Part shown: piece after piece, positions 55,438-64,000 of the stretch
Layout of the letters: the number at the start of each line of letters is the position of its first letter
How positions within the stretch are numbered: position 1 is the first letter of the stretch
Assembly (NCBI RefSeq): GCF_026230105.1
Contig: NC_079480.1
Coordinates: 30,484,488-30,548,487, forward strand
Direction: 5' to 3'
From: Diorhabda sublineata
Taxonomy: Eukaryota > Arthropoda > Insecta > Coleoptera > Chrysomelidae
DNA: 64,000 nucleotides
Notes under the pieces: model-generated
Databases searched by the model: none
Told to the model about the DNA's origin: nothing
The model's input: only the letters and a program-made list of their open reading frames with translations
Translations under genes and position numbers: made by a program

Positions 55438-56478
55438 CTAATTATTATAAATATTAATATTGAAAACACAATTTGTTGCATTCTGTAGACTAGTAAGAAT
55501 TGTTGGTGAGGATGGCATCGGTTGCAGGTCGCATAAAGATGACGATGACGGTAACGGTTTTAAGTCATATGTAGTACAGAGAATTTTATTTGATATTTTT
55601 TTCTTCTGATTCTCGGTGTCCTCCAAATAGCCATCAGCGACAGTCGTAGACTTCCAGCCACCCAGGCGCTTTAGGTTGGTTATTTCTCCGCCGGAGTCTA
55701 CTAGGAACGTTGTCGAAGAACGTCTGAAACTGTGTCCTGTATAACGTTCCGGATTAGGTAGGCGTAAATATGCGGCAATCACTGCTGGCATCTTACCAAA
55801 AGTGTTTACGCCAACGCATTGAACTGAGCATTTTCCATTCTTATAATGAATAAAAAATCGGCTGTGTGGCATGGTAGGTGGTTGTAAATCTGCGTACTTT
55901 CTGTACAGGGTCAAATAGGTTCCATCATTTCAGATAAAACAAATGATCTTGACGAATGATTTTTGGAATCAGAAATTTTCACAACAATTAGGTTGCCTTT
56001 ATCTTGAATGTCGTCGACAGTGATATTTACATGCTCGGATCTGTGGAGAGCGCCAGCCAAAATGGTACTCACTTTAATCATCAGGTATACCTCATCGGGA
56101 CTAGCATAACCCTGGATATATCTTCTTTGGTAAAAACTTGTGCTTTCTGTGCTCGAAAACCAATATTTTTCTGTTTAAGAAACGTCGTTAGCTTATGGAA
56201 GTTTCCTATATCCAATATTGTTTTATTTTTACTAAACTTTTTACCATCGAATAGCGGGACCATAATGTATTTGATTTCAAAACCTTACTTAGGACTGAAA
56301 AATACGACAGAAATACCTCTTCCTTATAAGTTTTGGCCCCTTTCTCCTTACACCATGTAACAAAATGGTCGTATTGCTTCTCATACTTTAGTCTGGATTT
56401 GGCAGGTAACAGCTCGGAATTAGCTTCATTTGCAGCCTTCAAAATGGCTTCTGGAAGTTCTTCATCGGATGAATCCAT
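55438..56478 (-). pseudogene. Crypton tyrosine recombinase, about three frameshifts
   Basis: The N-terminus (56478-56206) 'MDSSDEELPEAILKAANEAN', 'RLKYEKQYDHFVTWCKEKGA' is the SAM-like DNA-binding half. After a frameshift near 56230, 'DIGNFHKLTTFLKQKNIGFR' and 'QVFTKEDISR' follow. After a second near 56095, 'DEVYLMIKVSTILAGALHRS' and 'VNITVDDIQDKGNLIVVKI' hold the first catalytic Arg ('HRSE'). After a third near 55918, the C-terminus (55914-55438) reads 'GVNTFGKMPAVIAAYLRLPN', 'YTGHSFRRSSTTFLVDSGGE', 'LKRLGGWKSTTVADGYLE'. His-x-x-Arg and the candidate nucleophile Tyr are intact. Total length about 345 residues fits the family. The start is the first ATG, 200 bp inside the right palindrome. 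All catalytic residues remain although the frame is broken, which suggests recent inactivation or sequence error. Confidence 0.88.
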
Positions 56479-56661
56479 TAATATTATATTATCGGATTCG
56501 GTTTAATGTGGTTTAATATAGAAGAAGATTGTTCTTATTCGGTCACTTTCAAGACGTTTTGAACAACTTTGACGTTTTAGTAACAATTACACGCTTGGGT
56601 TGTCATAGCAACTGATATCAAACCAGGGTGGTTTGATAGTTGTTTCTCTTTTGAAGAATGT

Positions 56662-56689
56662 CACTTTCCCGCACTAGTGCGGGAAAGTG
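56662..56689. promoter_or_regulatory. 28-bp perfect palindrome beside the Crypton start
   Basis: Two inverted copies of 'CACTTTCCCGCACT'. Related half-sites occur at 55234-55288 on the other side. It could be the recombinase core binding site or circle-junction sequence; this is inference. Confidence 0.5.
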
Positions 56690-56712
56690 GGTTAAAACGC
56701 ACGGTCGTAGAA

Positions 56713-57256
56713 AAAAGAAATATAGTATATGTCCTTGTGTTGTAGGTGTTTATTCAAAGATATAAATTATTACACTTACAAATATTATTGTTATAACAAT
56801 CATAATATAATCGAAATTTAAGTTATGGGAACGCTTGTAGTAACAAGACTAAGCTGGTGAATCGCAATCCCACAGATTCCTTTAATCCTAAAATTTTTTA
56901 ATATTAATATTTAGATTTTAGTGTGAAAATAAAAATTTTTTTTTAACAAATTTAATTTTAAACACTTATTACGTAATATAACTTCTACAATGATAATTAC
57001 AAAAAAAATTGTTTTTATTATCAATATTTGTAAGGAATAACCGCAAATCTCTTATTTCTGTAATTTTAAATCTGCTCCTTTTTTTTGTTAATTATTTTGC
57101 AACGGCACTAAAACTTTTTTCTCTGGTATAAAACTCTTAGCTTTTTGGAGGGATAACTTTCGCGTTAGCATTGTAGGAATGCCTGGTAGGTTCATATAAT
57201 TTTTTAGATGGATGTTATGGTCCAATAAAAAGCCTATAGTGAAGACGACTTGTACT
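56713..57256. other. AT-rich stretch, nothing recognised
   Basis: No supportable feature. Confidence 0.4.
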
Positions 57257-57260
57257 TCTT

Positions 57261-58300
57261 GTTCACTTCAGCAACAACACGTGTTACACATTTTTGGAAA
57301 ATGCAACTTCCTTTTGTAGACGGTGTGATACTTCCTCTTTGGTTTTATAGGTAGCTGAATGTTGGGCTTGCGGCTGACGCCAATATGTTGGGAGGAGGAT
57401 TTCAAATTCATCAGAAGCACTCGAACTGATTGTAGTGAACATTTTGTCCACGACACAAACTAAAGTCATGATAGAAATTCACAAAAAACACAAAAAAGAA
57501 AAATTGATTTTTATAAAATTTCTTGTTCACTTCAGCAACAACACGTGTTACACATTTTTGGAAAATGTAACTTCCTTTTGTATACGGTGTGATACTTCCT
57601 CTTTGGTTTTATAGGTAACTGAATGTTGGGCTTGCGGCTAACGCCAATATGTTGGGAGGAGGATTTCAAATTCATCAGAAGCACTCGAACTGATTGTAGT
57701 GATCATTTTGTCCACGACACAAACTAAAGTCATGATAGAAATTCACAAAAAACACAAAAAAGAAAAATTGATTTTTATAAAATTTCTTGTTCACTTCAGC
57801 AACAACACGTGTTACACATTTTTGGAAAATGTAACTTCCTTTTGTATACGGTGTGATACTTCCTCTTTGGTTTTATAGGTAACTGAATGTTGGGCTTGCG
57901 GCTAACGCCAATATGTTGGGAGGAGGATTTCAAATTCATCAGAAGCACTCGAACTGATTGTAGTGATCATTTTGTCCACGACACAAACTAAAGTCATGAT
58001 AGAAATTCACAAAAAACACAAAAAAGAAAAATTGATTTTTATAAAATTTCTTGTTCACTTCAGCAACAACACGTGTTACACATTTTTGGAAAATGTAACT
58101 TCCTTTTGTATACGGTGTGATACTTCCTCTTTGGTTTTATAGGTAACTGAATGTTAGGCTTGCGGCTGACGCCAATATGTTGGGAGGAGGATTTCAAATT
58201 CATCAGAAGCACTCGAACTGATTGTAGTGATCATTTTGTCCACGACACAAACTAAAGACATGATAGAAATTCACAAAAAAGAAAAATTGATTTTTATAAA
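57261..58300. repeat. 264-bp tandem repeat, four units, origin unknown
   Basis: The anchor 'GTTCACTTCAGCAACAACAC' starts at 57261, 57525, 57789 and 58053, exactly 264 bp apart. The last unit lacks a short 'AACACAAAAA' copy near its end. Units differ at only a few bases ('GGCTGACGCC' against 'GGCTAACGCC'). On the minus strand, 61-62 codon open frames in the first unit give no recognisable protein. I cannot assign it to a transposon family. Confidence 0.97.
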
Positions 58301-60002
58301 ACTGCCTCAAAGCAATGTATTAAATTTTGACATGAGGATTACTTGATATTTTTTATTAACCCATATATCAAGGGATAGTTATGGATACAAATATCATATT
58401 TACTGTTGTTACGATTCCAATATTAAATTATGTTCTAAAATATGCTTTTCTCTCTGTTTCCATTTAAAACTTTGTAGAAAATATTTTAATTCTGGGAACA
58501 GTAATTCCCCGAGGGTTGTTAGCATCGGCCTTTTTCCGCCATGTTCTTACTATTTACCGAGAATGCTTTGTTTACCGACACAGAAGTAATTTTTCCAAAG
58601 AGAAAGAAGAAGACGGTAAAAGAGCGCAGTAAAAATTTTAATAACCGTATCCACTTGTTTTTGAAATCATCTTGAAGTTCACATTTTAACTTCATATCTT
58701 AAGTTAATATCTTTCGAAACGTTTAATAATGTTCGTAAAATGATTTACAGTAGCGTGAATAGAAATTCGAAAAAGGTGTGCGTATAAAATGACTAATTAA
58801 AATTAATTTCATTTCATTACATTGTTACGTGTCTTATCATATATTCTCATCAATATTTCTGTTGTTTTGGGCTTTAGTTTTTCTGTAATTACGATTTTAT
58901 CGCTTACATCAATCAATCCTACTCAATTTACCTTCTATTTCAAAATTAAAAGTTTTATTCAACAGTGTTTCCTTCGATTCTAATGCATAACGTTGTAGAG
59001 ACCTTTGTGTATTCTGTTTGCCACTAATATACCATTAAATAACTCAAAGGGCTTCATTCTGTTGAGTCTCTTCGTCTAATTCCTATTATCGACGATCTTG
59101 ATGGTCGCAACATTCACAGTCATAGTGAAGCGGCGCAACACAAGGTGTAACATTATAATTATATCAAATATTGACGTCTCGTATTTGTACTTCCAATATG
59201 CTCATGTATTTCTTTTTCTTCCACACAATGCTTTGGTTGATCATGATTTATAATATGGTATGTTATGCTGTGCAACAACACCAAAAAGATTAGACCATGA
59301 GTCGACATGCGAATTCTTCAAAATTGCGGATTAATTTCGAAAAATAACAAACTGGATTTTAGATAGAATTTTCTTTTTAAATAATGTCATTAGGTATCTA
59401 ACATTTTTCTTCACCCATTTCTTGTGAAGTTGAAGTTGACGTTCAGTGAAAATAGTGAATAGTGACTATCAAAGAAGTTTGAAATGGGGCAATAAGTACT
59501 TGAATTGTAGAGAGAAGCCTGAAGTATAATTAACTTATGGTAAGATATAACAGAACGTATTATTTTGGAACAAGAGTTCGTATAGGTCACAAATTGTGAA
59601 AAGACAATTAACGTCCAGTTTTTTACTTAAAAATAATTTAGTCTTCAGTTTAAGGATTTCGGTAGTAGGGCAATAGTAGATAGAGTTTAAATTCTAAGCC
59701 CAGTAAATTTACTGATTAGTATGGGCCGTACTCGTTCGAAGCTAGGACATTTCCAATACCTCCATTCAATTTAGTTCCAACTTATGCTTTATAACATGTG
59801 TTGTGCTTGAAAAAATTGCTATAATAAAAATTTTAGTATTATATTAAAAATTGATGATGATTTTCTCAAGTTCAGAAAAGTATATCTGACGTGTTTCCAA
59901 TAACACAGGTGAATACTTTCCAAATATTCTATAAATATTCGTAGGCTTCTAGTTGTTAATATTTTGTAACGAAGTAATAGCAACGTTGAAAATGTTGAAT
60001 AT
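58301..60002. other. 1.7 kb without a recognised gene
   Basis: AT-rich. A GC-richer patch at 58500-58570 and several short open frames are unassigned. Confidence 0.4.
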
Positions 60003-60170
60003 AGTTCTTCCTCGAAATTACTATTCACAAGAGTTCTATTCTTTCCCGCGCTCCAAAACTCCAAGGAACCGTAACCAAGTCAGCCTTTCACACCGCTATA
60101 GAAAGGGTTGTCGTTCGAGGAAGTCCATTCGCCCTCCTCATCGATGCAAGAAGCCAAACAAGGAATACCA
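60003..60170 (+). CDS. Candidate host exon (hypothetical)
   Basis: One frame without stops from a possible acceptor (AG at 60001-60002) reads 'FFLEITIHKSSILSRAPKLQ', 'GTVTKSAFHTAIERVVVRGS' and 'PFALLIDARSQTRNTR', then meets a consensus donor 'CAG|GTAAGTAG' at about 60170. The stretch 60040-60170 is clearly more GC-rich than its surroundings and the peptide looks globular, unlike other frames here. A second frame gives a basic Arg/Ser-rich peptide, so the correct frame is not certain. No family was recognised. It is 0.5 kb from a mariner and could be a gene fragment or an unrelated decayed element. Confidence 0.3.
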
Positions 60171-60686
60171 GGTAAGTAGAAATATTTTTCCCAACCGGAG
60201 ATCATTTTATAGAACAATGTTATAATATAAAGTAATTTTATACGAGTCGTATTTATCACGGTGGAAAAAACGTCAGTTAGCAGCATAACCATGCTGTGTG
60301 CTCAATGGATCTGAGAGTGTCACATAGTCACATAGTCACTTTTACACATCAACAGATAATCTTTCCACCCACAAGCATTCGGTTAACAATAGAATACATA
60401 ATTATGACATTTTAGGCTGAGTTTAACCAGTTTTCATTATAGTTTTCTCAGAAAATTCACATTAATTTTCAATTATCAGTTTTATTTTTTATTATTATAC
60501 TTAATTATAAATTTCCAGGCCAAATTATTTACAAAATATAATTTTAATAAAAAATTTTGAGTGTCTGTTATTATTGTTATAATTCGAAAGAAAAACCAAG
60601 TAATGTTTATTTGCAAAGGTCCTACTTCTCTGGTTTACCTTTACCTGGGATTTTTTTTCTAATGGATCAGGTAGAATTGACCCTAG
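60171..60686. other. AT-rich stretch, nothing recognised
   Basis: Would be intronic if the upstream candidate exon is real. No other feature. Confidence 0.35.
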
Positions 60687-60688
60687 TA

Positions 60689-61410
60689 CGAGGCATATTT
60701 TTTAAGTAAGTACCGTTTTGCGATTCCGCCGCCGCAACCCCAAGGTCGACGTTCCGCACATGCGCGCTGGTTACCTACATCTCTTGTCTATGCACTGACG
60801 CCATTACGGTGTGATTCTTCATTGTGTACGTTGTTTACTGAGTGTTTAAGATGCCTCCGACAATCGTGAGTCCCGCCGATTGTGAAGTATATAATTATAC
60901 GATTTCTTAGTGCTAAAGGCGTAAAACCGATCGATATTCATCGTGAGATCTGTGAAGTTTACGAACAAAACATTATGAGTGATGGAATGGTAAGGAAATG
61001 GGTGAGTGCAGGTGCTGCATGACAATGCCGGTCCACATGTGGGTAATCGGACCAAAGATCTCAACAAATCTTTTCAATGGGAAACTCTAGATCATCCTCC
61101 CTACAGCCCTGATCTGGCGCCCAGCGGCTACCATTTGTTCTTGCACTTGAAGAAACACCTGGGCGGTCAGCGTCTTCAAGACGGTAACGAAGTCAAAACA
61201 GTTGTGATACAGAGGTTAACAAGTCAGGCGGCAGAATTTTATGAGGAGGGTATTCAAAAACTGGTGCCACGTTATGACAAGTGCCTCAATATTCCCGGAA
61301 ATTATGTAGAAAAGTAGATTAAGGTACAGGCTTTCATGTAAAAATAAAATTATTGCGATATCTTTGCACTTTAAATTCCAAAACGGTACTTACTTAAAAA
61401 ATATGCCTCG
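60689..61410 (+). mobile_element. Internally deleted mariner with intact ends
   Basis: The perfect terminal inverted repeats of about 32 bp start 'CGAGGCATATTTTTTAAG' and include 'TAAGTACCGTTTT'. They are flanked by a TA duplication (60687-60688, 61411-61412). At 722 bp it is about half the usual mariner length. The ends are intact, so it could in principle have been moved by a transposase supplied in trans. Confidence 0.93.
60851..61317 (+). pseudogene. Mariner transposase, central deletion, third catalytic Asp changed
   Basis: The start ATG (60851) begins 'MPPTIVSPADCEV'. A frameshift leads to 'IRFLSAKGVKPIDIHREICE' and 'NIMSDGMVRKWV', the paired helix-turn-helix half. At about 61010 the sequence jumps into 'VLHDNAGPHVGNRTKDL', removing about 170 residues including the first catalytic Asp. 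The second Asp ('HDNA') is present. Thirty-four residues later, where D34D mariners have Asp ('LAPSDYHLF'), this copy has Gly ('LAPSGYHLF'). The C-terminus through 'YDKCLNIPGNYVEK' and its stop is intact. Confidence 0.9.
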
Positions 61411-61412
61411 TA

Positions 61413-62739
61413 CGACCCTAGTAGAAATATAGAGGAATTAATAGTGGCAATTTCACTTCATCACTAAGGCAGTACAAACCTGGAATTTCTCTGGGAAACT
61501 TCAATGCACCACAATATTCGCCAGCAACTCTTCACTCGCTTCAAATCAGTACTTCATAAATTTCTTCATCGTTTCTTCACGTGTAATTTCTTGTTGTTCT
61601 TCAATTCTTTCATTTGCAATGTTTCGAATCATAGTTGCGTTACGGCTTTGTTGGGAAAGATTCGATCGCCTTGGTCGCGGTATTTATTAATGATAATATC
61701 GGCATGATAAGCTAATAGAAACTCGAAACAAACATATCAATCGGTCAACTTCTAATTGTCAAATTTTCAATCATATTAACCATAGATAACATTATTCTGT
61801 GTTAGCTGCGTTTTGTTGTACCATTTTTAACAAATGAAAGGTTAAATTGCTGTTTTGGTTAACGAATTTTTTGTTTTTTTGTTTGTTACGTTTTGTTATA
61901 CTACATTTTATGTCCTTCTCCTGGTTCGAAGCTACCTCCATATAAAATTTTCAGCCAACTTCTAAAATTAGAGACCATTTAACACTTTATATGCTGCTAC
62001 GCAGAGTAACAAGGTAACCTAAAATATTTGATTGTTTTCTCCGGATTTATTAATACTCTGTTAAAATATACGAAGAGCCTAGATGTTGAAAACCATTGTT
62101 AAACTGGGCTGCTTGACTAATGGTTAGATGAGTTAGTGGTATGACAACAATTAATTAATTCGTTATATTGGGGTTTGGTTCTTGATATCTAGTACCTCTG
62201 ACATCCGAATTATTTCGTCTACTTAATATCTTTCCACCAAATTAGGCCAAATAGTTTGTCTTTACTTAATCTTTGTATTATTTGTCTTAGAAGACTCTAA
62301 CGTTCTCAATCTGAAAGTTCTGATTAAAAAGAATACTAAATAATACATAATATTCTAATTACAATCATCATTTTTCAAGTTAGCAAAATTAATTCTCTTT
62401 GTTTCAATAAAGAGTTAATCTTGTAGCAAAACAAAGCGTTCCATATACGCATATTGTTTATTTGTTAATCAAATCGGATATCGCGTGACATAGGTAATCT
62501 CAACCTGTTAGATTTTAAGCTAGTGTAGACGCGTATCCCTATCGACAGACATATTTGAATGATTTCAATTAATTGACAATTGATCCCCGAAACGCCGACA
62601 CACATTGAAACAATATTTATCTCCTGTATTTAATGTTTGAGCGATCGTCTAACCCTTTACGTGTTTGAAATTATTGTTTGCGCTGAATTTGTTATGTAAA
62701 TTGCCGCATCTTCAAGCAGGAGAATAATTGAAAGCTTTA
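61413..62739. other. 1.3 kb without a recognised gene
   Basis: AT-rich. The minus strand at 61700-61500 reads 'ADIIINKYRDQGDRIFPNKA' in one frame, somewhat protein-like but unassigned. Confidence 0.4.
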
Positions 62740-63570
62740 TCTTGCATAGATTTCAATTCAGATATGATTCACAGTATTACTTTACAAATAAGTACCTTAA
62801 TGGGGATATAGCCATCACCTTTCTCTTATGAAGACTTTCATCAAAAAATAACTACCAGCTTCATCTTCCAAATGCGACAATATTTATTGCTTAATCTTCA
62901 AACATTTCAGTTAAGATATGGCAATTAGCTTTTAATTAGCTTTTTTACAAAGACTTCCATCGATATATGGTTTATAGCCGCTTATTATAACTTTAATTTA
63001 AATAAGATTCGGAGTTTTGTTTTATTAATACTTCATCATGTCTGAAAACATTCTCTCACAAAGACCTGCAATCCACAGCTTCGTCTTTCAAAGACTTTGA
63101 TGGTAATATTATTTACAGCATTATTTTACGAATAAATACTGTGATGAATACATAGTCCACAGGTACTCCCAGATCTTTTTCTTAGAAAGACTTCCATTGA
63201 ACGATGGATGCACAGCATTACCTCACAAGAACTTCAGTGGAGATATAGTCAACAGATTTTTATTACAATGCCTTCGAAACACGGCCCAAAGCTTCATATT
63301 TCAATCAAGTTAACTTTGTGAATATACAGACTTTCATTTGACAAATACTTTCATCAAAACTTGTCCTATAGCTTTATATTTTAGAGACTTTGAGTCTCAA
63401 CTTTTTTTTACACAGCTGTTTCTTTCAAAGACTTTTATCGAAGCATGACCTAAAACTTCATCTTTAAAATACTTCTATTGAAACATAGGCCCCAGCTGAA
63501 TATCTTAAGTGTCTTTAATGGCGATTTGATTCACAGCTGTATATCATACAATAACTTTAATTCAGATGTC
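62740..63570. repeat. Old degenerate short-period tandem array
   Basis: Variants of a unit of roughly 40 bp recur many times: 'CAGCTTCATCTTTCAAAGAC' followed by 'TTTCATTGAAACATGGCC', e.g. near 62830, 62945, 63060-63105, 63185, 63290, 63340, 63425-63500. Copies are diverged and interrupted by short insertions, so the exact period cannot be fixed by eye. Confidence 0.5.
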
Positions 63571-64000
63571 ACGCACAACATACTTAATGACTACAAAAAT
63601 TAAATCTTGTATAACCGGTACGCCAATGATTAAACATACTTCAGTAACATGGATATTGTTTGTTAATAGTTTATCTGAAATTGAACATCTATTTCCCTTT
63701 TGCACGTTAGGCTACAAACATCGGTGGAATTATCGATTGTAGGATGTTGACAGATTTTGATATAATCGAGAGTGCGAAGCACCTTTATAGTGAAATTTAA
63801 TATTTAAAGCCGAACAGAAGCCATTTTGCAAAACAAATTATTGATCATTAGGAATGGACATGAATAAATTTCATGTATTAGAACTGTACAATAAATACAA
63901 AAGAAAGACCAACTTGATAAAGTTAGTTGATCATACAAATATATTATACAGGTTGTGGGCACCTGTCGTTTATGATAATTAAAAACCAACTACCTTATTC
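63571..64000. other. AT-rich window end, nothing recognised
   Basis: No supportable feature. Confidence 0.4.

Larger units (their letters stand above)
55231..56712 (-). mobile_element. Crypton element with palindromic flanking motifs
   Basis: A tyrosine-recombinase gene on the minus strand is bracketed by copies of one motif in both orientations. The left side has 'GTGCGGAAAGTG' (55234), 'ACTTTCCCGCAC' (55248-55259) and 'GTGCGGGAAAG' (55278-55288). The right side has a perfect 28-bp palindrome (56662-56689) made of 'CACTTTCCCGCAC' and its complement. A perfect 12-bp inverted repeat, 'TTCTACGACCGT' at 55321-55332 and 56701-56712, also brackets the gene, but it lies inside the left motif cluster and outside the right palindrome. 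Exact ends are therefore uncertain. Cryptons are known to lack classical terminal inverted repeats. Confidence 0.8.

Noticed and set aside
56004..56360. 118-codon plus-strand open frame
   Set aside because: Antisense to the Crypton recombinase, which explains the coding signal.
1..64000. tRNA, rRNA or snRNA genes
   Set aside because: A read for B-box-like 'GGTTCGA' words with cloverleaf context and for conserved rRNA words gave nothing convincing. A covariance-model search would be decisive.

Overview
This is about 64 kb of AT-rich eukaryotic, almost certainly insect, intergenic DNA made largely of decayed transposable elements. The insect assignment is inferred from the element mix: D34D mariners, Tc1-like elements ending in 'NGGHFEHL', animal-type Cryptons, APE-type LINEs, Penelope-like debris, Helitrons with 'GCTAGT' ends and a pogo transposase with a PHD finger. 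The order and species cannot be told from the sequence. No host gene is recognised with confidence. One short candidate exon (60003-60170) and one GC-rich orphan stretch (34560-34925) are the best non-transposon leads. No tRNA, rRNA or CRISPR was seen.

Layout. 1-4.7 kb: LINE and Penelope debris, a 632-bp MITE, a Tc1-like element with long inverted repeats, and a LINE 3' end with a GAA tail. 4.5-11 kb: mariner C-terminal ends in inverted orientation around a Jockey fragment, a Crypton fragment, and two mariner families. 11.5-17.1 kb: Penelope and Helitron debris, then a mariner (14767-17135) whose middle has become nine tandem 201-bp units. 17.6-28.4 kb: several LINE fragments, including one long reverse transcriptase (22488-24485) broken only by two stop codons, and a fold-back MITE. 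28.8-35.2 kb: Penelope fragments with a hammerhead ribozyme core, mariner, LINE and pogo/Tigger remnants. 36.3-37.1 and 52.1-53.3 kb: two copies of one Helitron-like element carrying 4 and 6 copies of a 186-bp minisatellite. 37.4-41.4 kb: two Tc1-like fold-back copies in opposite orientation. 41.8-47.6 kb: a mariner, then a Helitron whose helicase C-terminus has been amplified into 13 tandem units of about 364 bp with higher-order structure. 49.8 kb: an isolated Helitron 3' end. 55.2-56.7 kb: a nearly complete Crypton flanked by unusual palindromes. 57.3-58.3 kb: a 264-bp tandem repeat of unknown origin. 60.7-61.4 kb: an internally deleted mariner with exact terminal repeats. 62.7-63.6 kb: an old degenerate short-period array.

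The main theme is birth of tandem repeats from transposons. One mariner, one Helitron helicase and one non-autonomous Helitron-like family have each been tandemly amplified in this window, at different stages. The Helitron-derived array already shows a four-unit higher-order repeat whose two copies look identical. None of the transposase or reverse transcriptase genes looks intact, so these sequences are not expected to work together as a pathway.
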